DNA of 64,000 nt from Polyangiaceae bacterium. Its GTDB lineage: Bacteria > Myxococcota_A > Polyangia > Polyangiales > Polyangiaceae. The notes beneath the pieces were generated by a model. It did not search any database, was not told the origin of the DNA, and was given only the letters and a program-made list of their open reading frames with translations. The stretch lies in NCBI GenBank assembly GCA_016712345.1, contig JADJRH010000011.1, forward strand, positions 4,402,001 through 4,466,000. The letters run 5' to 3'. Below are positions 16,665-24,798 of the stretch, piece by piece (the stretch's first letter is position 1; each line of letters begins with the position of its first letter). A program made the translations under genes and the position numbers.

Positions 16665-18089
16665 TTACGCGCTCCAGTCGGTGTGAAAGTCGCCCTCGCG
16701 ATCGATCCGTTTGTAGGTGTGCGCTCCAAAAAAATCGCGCTGCGCCTGCGTGAGATTCGCCGGCAGGCGCTCGCGCCGAACCATGTCGTAATAGCCGAGC
16801 GACGCGCTCATTGTGAGAAGCGGCAGGCCGCGCTCCGCACACATCGCGACCACCTTTCGCCAACCTTCTTGGCGCGACGCCAGCTCTTCGCGGAACGAGG
16901 CATCCGCAAGCAGGTGAACAAGTTTGGGATCGGTTGTGTACGCAGCCTTGATCCGCCTCAAAAAACGAGCACGGATGATGCAGCCGGCCTGCCAGATGCG
17001 CGCGAGTTCTCCCAGGTCAAATCCCCAACTACGCGCTTCACCCGCGAGGCGCAACAGATGAAGGCCCTGCGCGTAGCTGCACGTTTTTGCCGAGTACAAC
17101 GCCGCGCGAACATCGGCGATGAGTTGCCTTTTGTCGACCGCGTTCACGCTTGGAGTAGGCCCCGGCAAAAGCTTCGAGAGCTGCACACGCGCCGATTTTG
17201 CAAACGAGATCATCCGCGCATCAACGCTTGTGGCGATTGTCGGAATGGGTGCACCCACGTCCGCCGCGTCTTGCACAGTCCACTTGCCGGTGCCCTTCAT
17301 CGCCGTCGCGTCGAGAATCTGGTCGAGCAAGTCCCCCTTCCCGTCGGGATCTTTCTTACGAAAGATCTCCGACGTGATCTGAATAAGAAACGACTCCAGC
17401 TCGCCGGCGTTCCACTCGGAAAACACGTCCGCGAGTTCAGCGTTCGACAACCCACCGAGTGTACGCAACACATCGTACGCTTCGGCAATGAGCTGCATGT
17501 CGCCGTATTCGATCCCGTTGTGTACCATTTTCACGTAGTGCCCCGCGCCGCCCGGACCGCAGTGCGTCACGCACGCTCCCCCGTCGGGATCTTTCGCGGC
17601 CACCGCTTCGAGCACGTCTTTCAGCCTTGCGTACCCTTCAGGCGCTCCGCCCGGCATCATCGACGGGCCGTGACGTGCTCCTTCCTCGCCGCCCGAAACG
17701 CCCATCCCAAAGTACACAATGCCTGTCGCACTCAGCTCTTTGGCGCGCCTTTCAGTGTTCGAAAAGTGCTCGTTTCCGGCGTCCACAAGCACATCGCCGG
17801 CTTCCAAGTGAGGCCGAAGCGCAGCGATCGTTTTGTCGACAACGTCGCCGGCTTTCACCAGCATCACAATGCGTCGCGGTCGCTCCAACGCGGCCACAAA
17901 CGACGCCGCGTCTTTAAAGCCCGCCACGTTTTTTCCTTCCGCTTCTCTCACAAAGCGGTCCACCGGGTCGGGCCACGCGTCATACGCGGCGATTGAGAAC
18001 CCCTTCTCCTCCATATTCAGCGCGAGGTTTCGGCCCATCACGCCGAGTCCCACCATGCCCATCGCCTTGCCGTTCATCTTAGCCCGCAT
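16665..18089 (-). CDS. gnd: 6-phosphogluconate dehydrogenase, decarboxylating
   Basis: Gnd oxidatively decarboxylates 6-phosphogluconate to ribulose 5-phosphate and makes a second NADPH. The coenzyme loop GLGVMGRNLALN begins at residue 14. GVSGGEEGARHGPSMMPGG holds the substrate-binding Ser/Gly segment, HNGIEYGDMQLIAEAYD the catalytic helix, and GTGKWTVQDAADVGAPIPT the all-helical domain. The 474 aa match the long (about 470-residue) family type. An ATG four codons later (18077) is an equally plausible start; neither has a strong ribosome-binding site. It is the first gene of the operon. Confidence 0.96.
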   Translation of the reverse strand: MRAKMNGKAMGMVGLGVMGRNLALNMEEKGFSIAAYDAWPDPVDRFVREAEGKNVAGFKDAASFVAALERPRRIVMLVKAGDVVDKTIAALRPHLEAGDVLVDAGNEHFSNTERRAKELSATGIVYFGMGVSGGEEGARHGPSMMPGGAPEGYARLKDVLEAVAAKDPDGGACVTHCGPGGAGHYVKMVHNGIEYGDMQLIAEAYDVLRTLGGLSNAELADVFSEWNAGELESFLIQITSEIFRKKDPDGKGDLLDQILDATAMKGTGKWTVQDAADVGAPIPTIATSVDARMISFAKSARVQLSKLLPGPTPSVNAVDKRQLIADVRAALYSAKTCSYAQGLHLLRLAGEARSWGFDLGELARIWQAGCIIRARFLRRIKAAYTTDPKLVHLLADASFREELASRQEGWRKVVAMCAERGLPLLTMSASLGYYDMVRRERLPANLTQAQRDFFGAHTYKRIDREGDFHTDWSA

Positions 18090-18350
18090 TATTCACAGGA
18101 CTCCGCGCGAGAGGGTCCAAATCCGCGCTGCAAAGGCCGTACGTCGGTGCTCAGACGCTCCAGCGGACAAGAGTCCGCTTCCGGTCCTGCGCTCCGGCGT
18201 GCGGCCTTTTCGCGGAGGATTGGGCCCTTCGCGCAATCGCCTGTGAACAATGCGGGCTTGCCTCCGCGCAACACTGTGCGTTCGCGAGCTTGTGCCGCAA
18301 AACCTGTATCCTGCTTCGCCTGTCACGATACAGCTTGTTTTGCCCATGGA

Positions 18351-18731
18351 ATGCGAACGCGGTATGAGGCCGTCGTCGTGTCCACCGAGTCGCCGCTTCC
18401 ACGGGTTCGCGTCCCCCATCCGCACGTTCGGTGCGACATCCGAGTGCTGTCGGGCAGCCCTCACGTGGAAGGCTCGCGCGTTCCGGTGCGCCGCTTGTGG
18501 CTGTGGTATCGCGGCGGCGCGTCGGTTGAAACGCTCGTGCGACGCTACCCGCAGCTCGGCCCAGGCAAAGTGCTCGACGCGCTCGCTTTTGCTTACGACA
18601 ACCTCGATTTAATCGAAGCCGACGTGGAGCGCGAACAACGCCTTCTGTCCAAGAAAGGCAAAGCGCCCATAGGCATTCGACCGTTTGAACAATTGCCGCT
18701 CTTGTTTGGCGACGAAGACGACGAGCGCTGA
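18351..18731 (+). CDS. DUF433 domain protein
   Basis: The protein is 126 aa. Residues 20-95 match DUF433, a small winged-helix-like fold often found as an antitoxin or DNA-binding partner. The pattern is HPHVRCDIRVLSGSPHVEGS, then RVPVRRLWLWYRGGASVETL, RRYPQLGPGKVLDALAFAYD, and an acidic tail LLFGDEDDER. No toxin gene (such as a PIN or DUF5615 protein) follows within 500 bp, so it is probably not half of a classical pair here. The ATG at 18351 is chosen because the conserved part begins soon after; the longer frame to 18147 is Arg/Cys-rich and unlike a domain. It is divergent from gnd. Confidence 0.75.
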   Translation: MRTRYEAVVVSTESPLPRVRVPHPHVRCDIRVLSGSPHVEGSRVPVRRLWLWYRGGASVETLVRRYPQLGPGKVLDALAFAYDNLDLIEADVEREQRLLSKKGKAPIGIRPFEQLPLLFGDEDDER

Positions 18732-18802
18732 GCGCCAACGCCCCCGCTCGCAAAAACGGCACGAGCAGAAAAATCTCCGCTCACGAAAAGCACGCTCTCA
18801 AC

Positions 18803-18876
18803 TAGTGCCGCGTGTCAAAAGTCCTGCCGGACTTTTGGCGCCGCTGACGCGGCGCGCTTCGCACACGCCGGCACTA
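18803..18876. repeat. Cloverleaf palindrome: long stem enclosing two perfect hairpins
   Basis: The outer arms 18803-18815 and 18863-18876 are complementary over 13 bp with one bulged G (TAGTGCCG...CGGCACTA). Inside are two perfect hairpins: CAAAAGTCC-TGCC-GGACTTTTG (18816-18837) and GCGCCGC-TGAC-GCGGCGC (18838-18855). The result is a three-way junction in DNA or RNA. It lies in the 570-bp gap between the DUF433 and Cys-repeat genes. No open frame fits it. Confidence 0.75.
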
Positions 18877-18925
18877 TCTTTTGTCTCGTTGGGCTCCGCC
18901 CCACACCCCCCGCGCTTGCGCGCGG

Positions 18926-18980
18926 CTAGTTCCGCACGAAGAAACTCAACCAGGGCGAAACTTCTGAAACGCGGAACTAG
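18926..18980. repeat. Second palindrome with CTAG ends
   Basis: A perfect 10-bp dyad, CTAGTTCCGC (18926-18935) and GCGGAACTAG (18971-18980), surrounds 35 nt that contain a smaller GAAG/CTTC dyad. Directly before it is the hairpin CCGCGC-TTGC-GCGCGG (18910-18925), and a GGGC/GCCC dyad lies at 18891-18901. Together with the cloverleaf at 18803 this makes about 180 bp of almost continuous palindromes. Confidence 0.7.
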
Positions 18981-19034
18981 GCGCGAAACAGCGTGCGCGT
19001 GAGCCCTCTGGACGTTCTCAGGCATCTAGCGCCA

Positions 19035-19059
19035 GAAGCCGCCGAAAAAAAGCGGCTTC
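19035..19059. other. Perfect 8-bp hairpin with A-rich loop
   Basis: GAAGCCGC (19035-19042) pairs with GCGGCTTC (19052-19059) around the loop CGAAAAAAA. There is no T run on either side in the right place, so I do not call it a terminator. It ends the palindrome-rich stretch that fills the gap before the Cys-repeat lipoprotein gene. Confidence 0.5.
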
Positions 19060-19301
19060 GACTTGGGTCTTTACAGATAGCTGCAACGGTGCGATAGGGC
19101 CTCGCCGCCGGGCGGCCAGGCCCGCCGCGCCGGCAATGCCTCTCGCAAGAGCGATTCTGCTAGGTGCGTGGCATTCGGCGCTTTCGGTTTGGTTTCTGAC
19201 TGTAGTGGGGTGTTCCCACTCAACTATCTGCGCCGAGACTCTTTCTGGTAACGCGCTTCTATTAAGAAGAATTGGGGCGCCCGAGGTGCCGGAGGTTTGG
19301 A

Positions 19302-20600
19302 ATGAGCGTGAATCGTTGGAAAATGGTTGCGATGCCCGTCGTTGTACTCGGGCTCGCTTCGCCGATGCTCGCGAACTGCGGTGCCGTCGGCGGCAAACTG
19401 GGTGGAAACCTTGGCGGCGGTGTCGTCGGCGACGCCATGGACGCTGCGCAGGGCTGCGATGAATTCGACGCTGGCGAAATCGCCAAACTCGACTTCTCCG
19501 CCAAGGGCGGCGCGGCGTTGAACGGCCAAATCAAGGCCTTCCTCGACGCTTCGGCGAAGCTCAAGGACGCCACTGCCAAAATGGAAATCGGCCTGGTCGA
19601 GTCGTGCGGACAGCTCGGCAAAGACCTCGGCATGAAAGAAGAGGAAGTAAAGGCTGAGCCCAAGGGCGATGGCAAAGCGGCCGAAAAGGTCTGCACCGCC
19701 GTTGCCGGCAAGGTGAAAGCCATGGTCGATGCAACCGCCAAAGGCAAGCTCACCCTCAAGGTGGAGGAGCCCAAGTGCTACGCCGACATCGACGTCATGA
19801 TGAAGTGTTTCGACGAGTGCGGCTCGCCCATCAAAGGCGGCCAGCTCGAAGTTGCATGCAAAGGCGGCGAAATCAGCGGCAAGTGTGAAGCGAGCTGCAA
19901 AGGCAGCTGCACAGTTGACGCCGGCGCGCAATGCACCGGCTCCTGCAAGGGCAGCTGCAGCGGCAAGTGCGACGCCAACTTCACAGGCACCTGCGGTGGC
20001 AAATGCGACGGCAAGTGCGACGGCAAAGCCTCCAAGGGCGCCGAGTGCAAAGGCGTTTGCGAAGGCAAGTGCGACGCGAAGGCCGAGGGTCAATGCGGCG
20101 GCACCTGCGAAGGTTCCTGCTCCGCAAACTGTGAAGTGAAAGCCGCCGCCAAGTGCGAAGGCAGCTGCAAGGGTGGCTGCTCCGCCGAGATCAAGGCGCC
20201 GAGCTGCTCAGGCAAGTTTGAGCCCCCGGAAGTTTCGGTTGACTGCCAGGTGAGCTGCGCCGCCAAGGCCGCCGCCAGCATCAAGTGTGACCCGCCGGAG
20301 CTGAAGATTGCGTTCACCGGTCAAGCCACCGTTGACGGCGTCAAGCTCGTCGGCGCGTTGCAAAAGACCTTCCCCAAGATCATCCGCATCCAGCTCGCCA
20401 GCGGCAAGCGCGTGCTCGAAGCGGTCAAGGCCGTGGGTGAAGCCGGCGTTAAGCTCAAGGACGGCGCGGTCAAGGCCGGCGGCAAAGCCGTTGTCTGCAT
20501 CGCCAAGGCCCTTGAAGCCACCGCCAGCGCGTCGGCCTCCATCGAGGTCAACGTGAGCGTCAGCGCCAAGGTCAACACCTCGGCCACCGGCGGCACCTGA
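19302..20600 (+). CDS. Cysteine-repeat lipoprotein of unknown function
   Basis: The protein has 432 aa and a lipoprotein signal ending LANC (C26). An alpha-helical Lys/Ala/Glu-rich part runs from about 30 to 190. Residues about 200-310 are made of roughly a dozen CxGxC units (CKGSC, CTGSC, CSGKC, CGGKC, CDGKC and so on) spaced by 2-10 residues. The rest is helical, ending in Ala/Val/Ser-rich VNVSVSAKVN. The start is ATG at 19302, 6 nt after GGAGG. The CxGxC array could bind metal or form a disulphide ladder outside the cell; nothing in the sequence decides between them. A good terminator follows at 20641. I recognise the style from myxobacterial genomes but know no function. Confidence 0.8.
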   Translation: MSVNRWKMVAMPVVVLGLASPMLANCGAVGGKLGGNLGGGVVGDAMDAAQGCDEFDAGEIAKLDFSAKGGAALNGQIKAFLDASAKLKDATAKMEIGLVESCGQLGKDLGMKEEEVKAEPKGDGKAAEKVCTAVAGKVKAMVDATAKGKLTLKVEEPKCYADIDVMMKCFDECGSPIKGGQLEVACKGGEISGKCEASCKGSCTVDAGAQCTGSCKGSCSGKCDANFTGTCGGKCDGKCDGKASKGAECKGVCEGKCDAKAEGQCGGTCEGSCSANCEVKAAAKCEGSCKGGCSAEIKAPSCSGKFEPPEVSVDCQVSCAAKAAASIKCDPPELKIAFTGQATVDGVKLVGALQKTFPKIIRIQLASGKRVLEAVKAVGEAGVKLKDGAVKAGGKAVVCIAKALEATASASASIEVNVSVSAKVNTSATGGT

Positions 20601-20640
20601 TCCACACGTCACACGGCTGAACCAACAGCCACATCGAAGC

Positions 20641-20673
20641 GCGGCGGCTCGAAAGAGTCGCCGCTTTCGTTTT
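20641..20673 (+). terminator. Rho-independent terminator of the Cys-repeat gene
   Basis: GCGGCGGCTC (20641-20650) pairs with GAGTCGCCGC (20655-20664), with one G-U pair, around a GAAA tetraloop. TTTCGTTTT follows. It sits 40 nt after the stop codon. Confidence 0.85.
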
Positions 20674-20783
20674 GTCCGCCCACTCCAAACCACTCACTCC
20701 GAAACCACCCGGCCCCATTGCACCGCCGCGGTCGTGGCCGCCGTTACCGTTCACCTTTGCATCGGACCCAACCTTCTACGAAA

Positions 20784-22439
20784 ATGCGGCCCCTTATGGT
20801 CAACCCCTCAGAGCAGGCGCAGCCGCAAACCGCGCAGGCCGTACAAAATCACGCACTGCACCCCGCCACTCCCACGGTTGATGAGGTTCTCGCCGCAACG
20901 CCGGATCTCGCGGCGTCGTCAACCGAAGCCGCAAAAACACAGGCGCCTGCGAGCGGAGAGAAGTCCCAAAAGCCAGCTTCCCACGACACGCCAACCCCCA
21001 AAGCGCTTCTCGATTTCATGGTCCAGGGCTGGCGACCGCCCACGGCTCAAATGCCCGAGCCGATCGAGCACCACGAGGTCTTCCTCGAACGTCGCCGAGC
21101 GCTGTCAAAAATGTTTCCCGGTGAAACGCTCGTGATCCCCACAGGGCACGAGAAAATCCGCTCCAACGACACCACCTACCGCTTCAGACCCGGCACCGAG
21201 TTTTATTACCTCACCGGCAACACTGAAGCCGATTGTGTACTCATTTTAGAAGCCAAAGAAGACGGCACCCACACCGATCTTCTCTTCGTCGAGCCCAACC
21301 CCGGGAAGAGCGACGCCACGTTTTTCACGGATCGCTCCAAGGGTGAATTGTGGGTTGGCGCGCGCCTCGGCGTCCCCGAAAGCAAAGTGCGCTTCAGCGT
21401 GGATGAAGCGCGCGGCCTGCCGGACCTCAAGGACTACCTCGAAAAACTCAAAACGAGCGGCACGCCCGCGCGTACCCTTCGCGGATTTTCTTCCAAAGCC
21501 GACGATGTGTTGGCCGCCCGCAAACTCCAAGAAAAAGACGAAAACGGCGAGAGCAAAGAGGTCGACTGCGACAAGAAGCTCGCCGAGGCACTCAGCGAAA
21601 TGCGTCTCATCAAAGACTCCATGGAGGTGGATGAACTTCGCTCGTCCATCGACGCCACCAAACGCGGCTTTGAAGACGTCATCTGGGCCCTTCGCAAAGC
21701 AAAGAGTGAACGCGAGGTCGAGGGCGTCTTCGGTCTTCGTGCGCGCGTTGAAGGCAACGACGTGGGCTACGGCACCATCGCCGCGTCCGGTGCACACGCG
21801 TGTACACTTCATTGGACTCACAACGACGGCGCTCTCCGCAAGCGCAACCTCCTCCTGCTCGACGCCGGTGTTGAAGGTCGCTCGCTCTACACGGCCGACA
21901 TCACTCGAACCCTACCCATCGGTGGCAAGTTCACAAAAGAACAACGCACCATCTACAAGCTCGTTCATCGCGCTCAAAAGGCGGCAATGGCCGAGGTCAA
22001 ACCCGGCAACGACTTTCTCGACCCAAACAAAGCGGCCATGAAAGTCCTCGCCGAAGGCCTCGAAAAACTCGGGATCTTGCGAGTTTCGGCCGAAGAAGCG
22101 CTCAAAGACGAGCACCAATTCTACAAGCGGTATTCGCTCCACAACGTCAGTCACATGCTCGGTCTTGACGTGCACGACTGCGCCCGCGCCCGCCAAGAAG
22201 TGTACAAGTTTGGTAAACTCCGCGCCGGTATGGTCCTCACTGTGGAGCCGGGGCTCTACTTCCAAGAAGACGATCTGACTGTTCCCGAAGAGTATAGAGG
22301 CATCGGCGTACGCATTGAGGACGACGTTCTCGTCACCGACGATGGGTATGAAAACCTCTCCGAGCACATCCCGGCAGAATTGGACGAGGTAGAAAGCTGG
22401 ATGGCGCGCGTCTGGAAGAAGGGCAAACCCGCTTTATAG
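20784..22439 (+). CDS. Xaa-Pro aminopeptidase (aminopeptidase P, M24B)
   Basis: The enzyme removes an N-terminal residue that precedes proline and uses a two-metal centre. The 551-aa product has a disordered Ala/Thr/Pro-rich start of about 75 residues, then the AMP_N domain (HHEVFLERRRALSKMFPGET). The pita-bread domain has the metal ligands in place: LLLDAGVEGRSLYTADITR (two Asp), SLHNVSHMLGLDVHD (His), VLTVEPGLYF (Glu) and GVRIEDDVLVTDDG (Glu). The start is ATG at 20784 or 20796; the frame runs further up, but those residues are Arg-rich and not part of the family. It converges on the beta-barrel gene with a 2-bp gap. Confidence 0.9.
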   Translation: MRPLMVNPSEQAQPQTAQAVQNHALHPATPTVDEVLAATPDLAASSTEAAKTQAPASGEKSQKPASHDTPTPKALLDFMVQGWRPPTAQMPEPIEHHEVFLERRRALSKMFPGETLVIPTGHEKIRSNDTTYRFRPGTEFYYLTGNTEADCVLILEAKEDGTHTDLLFVEPNPGKSDATFFTDRSKGELWVGARLGVPESKVRFSVDEARGLPDLKDYLEKLKTSGTPARTLRGFSSKADDVLAARKLQEKDENGESKEVDCDKKLAEALSEMRLIKDSMEVDELRSSIDATKRGFEDVIWALRKAKSEREVEGVFGLRARVEGNDVGYGTIAASGAHACTLHWTHNDGALRKRNLLLLDAGVEGRSLYTADITRTLPIGGKFTKEQRTIYKLVHRAQKAAMAEVKPGNDFLDPNKAAMKVLAEGLEKLGILRVSAEEALKDEHQFYKRYSLHNVSHMLGLDVHDCARARQEVYKFGKLRAGMVLTVEPGLYFQEDDLTVPEEYRGIGVRIEDDVLVTDDGYENLSEHIPAELDEVESWMARVWKKGKPAL

Positions 22440-22441
22440 GA

Positions 22442-23104
22442 TTATCGACTCCAAAAGCCGATCCCACCCATCACCCGAAATCGCTCCATTCCAACGATGG
22501 AGTACGTTCCCGAAAAATCCAAAAACGCCGTATCCCCAAGGGGAATCGAGGCACCTACCCTCGGTCCAAAACCAAACTTCCAGGCGTTGTAGTCAGAGCG
22601 CCCCAACCTTCCAAAGTCGGGGTGCAAGAGATCCACTTGAAGCCCCACGGTGCTAAACTGACCTACCATGTCAATGTACGGTCGAAACGCGCCGTGCAAA
22701 ATTTCATACCCCACAAACCCATCGAGATTGACACCCCAACCGCCCTCAGCTCTGACACGAAACCCGCTATCCAACCTGTCGTGGTTGAGTTTGGCACCTT
22801 CCATTCCAAACACTCCCAGGTTAATTCCACCTCGAATCCCCTCTTCAAAATATCCAGTCACCTGCATACCCGCGCCAAACAAATGGCCACCGCCGTCGAG
22901 CCTGAGATTTTTGCCGTGAACCGGATCGGCCTCCACCGAGTTACTGCCCACGTTCAGAGTCAGGTTGTGGATATTTGCGAAGCTTCCGAGCCCATAAAAC
23001 AGCACCCCAACTCCCACATCGTCGGCGCGCGCCCAACTCGACTGAGCGCCCACACAGGCAAAGGCTGTCGCTGCCACCAGGCTCAAGCGCAATCGGCGAT
23101 TCAT
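22442..23104 (-). CDS. Outer-membrane beta-barrel protein
   Basis: This 220-aa protein has a classical signal peptide (MNRRLRLSLVAATAFACVGA, probable cleavage after ARA near residue 27). It is followed by about eight amphipathic beta strands with alternating hydrophobic and polar residues and glycine/aromatic turns (for example GGGHLFGAGMQVTGYFEEG and WKFGFGPRVGASIPLGD). It ends in an aromatic-rich strand, MGGIGFWSR. This is the look of an eight-stranded OmpA/OmpW-like barrel; no specific family is recognised. The ATG at 23104 is chosen because it begins the signal peptide. Confidence 0.75.
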   Translation of the reverse strand: MNRRLRLSLVAATAFACVGAQSSWARADDVGVGVLFYGLGSFANIHNLTLNVGSNSVEADPVHGKNLRLDGGGHLFGAGMQVTGYFEEGIRGGINLGVFGMEGAKLNHDRLDSGFRVRAEGGWGVNLDGFVGYEILHGAFRPYIDMVGQFSTVGLQVDLLHPDFGRLGRSDYNAWKFGFGPRVGASIPLGDTAFLDFSGTYSIVGMERFRVMGGIGFWSR

Positions 23105-23313
23105 CGTCCAAACACCTTTCCGGTCCGACGCGACCCACTGCAACGATTTGGGCCACTCCCAGCAAGAACGCGCGATGCTCGGCGGACTTACGCCACCCGC
23201 AGAGTTCCGCCGGGACAAGCTTCACCGCTCCGTGATTGCATGGTGAAGCGACGTCCTCGGCGGAGCGGCGTGCCCGGTCGTTGCGTGGTGGCATCAGTTA
23301 CCCAGGAGCAAAA

Positions 23314-23910
23314 ATGAACGTTCCGCCCATTGTTTTGGCCTCCACGTCACCCTACCGCATGGCGCTCCTCGAAAAACTGGGTCTACCCATTCAGGCCCTC
23401 TCCCCCAAGCTGGACGAACGGGCGTTTGAGCAGTCCTCGGGTTTGCTTTCTACCCAAGCGTTGGCCTCGGCGTTGGCGCTCGAAAAAGCCAAAAGCCTCG
23501 CTTCCGACTGCCCGGGAGCGCTCATTATCGGCGCCGATCAAATCGCCGAAATCAACGGTCAACGTTTATACAAACCGGGCTCACCTGAAAACGCCGTGGC
23601 CCAGCTTGAACAACTCGCCGGCCGCACCCACCGACTCATTACCGCTGTTTCCGTTTTTTCTACTCAACAAAATCGCGCCGAAACAAGCCTGTTTGTGCAT
23701 CATCTAACCATGCGCTCCCTACCCCGCCAAGCGCTTGTCAACTACGTCGCGCGCGACAGTCCCATCGACTGCGCCGGTTCGTACAAAATCGAATCGCTTG
23801 GAATCGCACTTTTCGAGGAAGTCACCGGCAACGATTTCACCGCCATCGTCGGCCTGCCGCTCACCGGCGTTGTTACTCTACTCGGTCGATTTGGTGTACA
23901 GATCTTATAA
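23314..23910 (+). CDS. Maf-family nucleotide pyrophosphatase, YceF type
   Basis: The Maf signature LASTSPYRMALLEKLGLP opens the 198-aa protein. The GADQIAEINGQRLYKPGS loop and DCAGSYKIESLGIALFEE with IVGLPLTGV follow. The SPYR..LLEKL start and the DCAGS(Y/F)K..GxG segment resemble E. coli YceF, which hydrolyses 7-methyl-GTP, more than the dTTP/UTP-specific YhdE branch. Substrate assignment rests on that resemblance. The start is ATG at 23314, 5 nt after AGGAG (23304-23308). It is convergent with the lipoprotein gene at 23922. Confidence 0.88.
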   Translation: MNVPPIVLASTSPYRMALLEKLGLPIQALSPKLDERAFEQSSGLLSTQALASALALEKAKSLASDCPGALIIGADQIAEINGQRLYKPGSPENAVAQLEQLAGRTHRLITAVSVFSTQQNRAETSLFVHHLTMRSLPRQALVNYVARDSPIDCAGSYKIESLGIALFEEVTGNDFTAIVGLPLTGVVTLLGRFGVQIL

Positions 23911-23921
23911 ATCTACCCAAG

Positions 23922-24518
23922 TTATTCGCCCACCGGTTCGGCCGAAAAAGAGTACACAATCTTGCAGGGAAGAGCCGCAAAAAGCACCGCGTCGCCTTCA
24001 ACAAGGTCCGCGCACTGCGATCCTTCCGTCGGCGAAAAGGCGTATGTCAAACTCCCCTTCATCAAGCTCACCCCCTCCCCTTCACGAGTGAGAGTTCCTT
24101 TGGCAGTGTCGTCCCGCTCAAGCGAACACGGCGGTTTTCCCGTGTCCGTCTGTGATCGCATATCTTGTATCACCGTTGTTGAAATCTGAAACGACTCCTT
24201 GTCCGCCGACAGATCTCCCACAATCACCTCACCACCGCTATCCCAGTACAGGTGAGAATCTCCCCAGGACAACTTGACATCAAACTCCCACACGGGCGGC
24301 GCCCCGAGTGCACCTTCACCGCAGGTATTTTCTTTCTGCTTGGCTGTCAGGTGAAACGTCCCGAGCGCTTCGCCCGGTTCATAAGGGCTTTTGTCGCCGA
24401 ACGCTTCCACACAACCGACAGTGTACACAGCACACACGACCGCCAACGCCCACGCCGATTTTCCAAGCAGGCCCCAAAAGCGCTGCGCGAAAACGACACC
24501 CCAAAAAACCGTCGGCAT
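23922..24518 (-). CDS. Hypothetical lipoprotein
   Basis: The frame gives 198 aa from ATG 24518, with a long hydrophobic signal ending in lipobox TVGC (C36). The mature part contains four more cysteines (in NTCGEGAL, PPCSLE, SQCADL, LPCKI), likely forming two disulphides, and beta-rich stretches such as WEFDVKLSWGDSHLYWDSGG. No domain is recognised; similar beta-sandwich lipoproteins are common in myxobacteria. An alternative start at 24533 adds five residues. A strong minus-strand terminator lies 75 bp upstream, so the gene needs its own promoter or read-through. Confidence 0.65.
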   Translation of the reverse strand: MPTVFWGVVFAQRFWGLLGKSAWALAVVCAVYTVGCVEAFGDKSPYEPGEALGTFHLTAKQKENTCGEGALGAPPVWEFDVKLSWGDSHLYWDSGGEVIVGDLSADKESFQISTTVIQDMRSQTDTGKPPCSLERDDTAKGTLTREGEGVSLMKGSLTYAFSPTEGSQCADLVEGDAVLFAALPCKIVYSFSAEPVGE

Positions 24519-24593
24519 CCGACTCCCGAGCATGCGCGTACGCGTGCCACTTCCCCCGCCCTTTGGACAACTCTTCTGCAAAAAAACGGGTGC

Positions 24594-24633
24594 AAAAAAA
24601 AACGGGCTGGGTACCCAGCGGCACCCAGCCCGT
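24594..24633 (-). terminator. Strong minus-strand Rho-independent terminator
   Basis: Read on the minus strand, ACGGGCTGGGT (24633-24623) pairs perfectly with ACCCAGCCCGT (24612-24602) around a 10-nt loop. A run of nine T follows (24602-24594). The inner CTGGGTACCCAG palindrome offers an alternative fold. It would end a transcript coming from the right, where no ordinary gene is seen before 25128. Confidence 0.85.
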
Positions 24634-24753
24634 CTCCTCGGCCCTGTTTCAGATTTGCCGTGAGCATCTCCGAACCCGCTGTTCGCGACGGTTTGAAGAT
24701 ACTCCCTTGTTAGGTTGACAAATCTACCGGAGGGGCCCTTCTTGCTTCAAAGG

Positions 24754-24798
24754 CTAAAACGGACGTGCCTCCGGGTTCGGGCCACTGGAATTCTGCAT
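24754..24798 (-). CDS. Possible 14-codon leader or small-protein ORF with a strong ribosome-binding site
   Basis: On the minus strand GGAGGAGGAA lies 7 nt before ATG 24798, which opens a 14-codon frame (MQNSSGPNPEARPF) ending at a TAG. About 120 nt later comes the strong terminator at 24594-24633. The same frame is open upstream to 25020, giving 88 codons from a TTG without a ribosome-binding site. The real product could thus be the longer protein, the tiny peptide, or neither. The rest of the 24519-25127 gap holds no other recognisable gene. I see no match to tmRNA, RNase P RNA, 6S RNA or SRP RNA. Confidence 0.3.
   Translation of the reverse strand: MQNSSGPNPEARPF

Noticed and set aside
18351..18731. 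Complete toxin-antitoxin pair based on DUF433
   Set aside because: No toxin-sized frame with a PIN, DUF5615 or similar domain lies next to it; the adjoining region is palindromic and noncoding.
19035..19059. Terminator call for the A-loop hairpin
   Set aside because: The A run is in the loop, not after the stem, and no T tract follows on either strand.
24516..24560. tRNA-like 3' half near the lipoprotein start
   Set aside because: The plus strand translates to a peptide of the sort seen over tRNA genes (VRVPLPPP). There is no TTCRA T-loop, no matching acceptor stem and no CCA, so no tRNA can be drawn.
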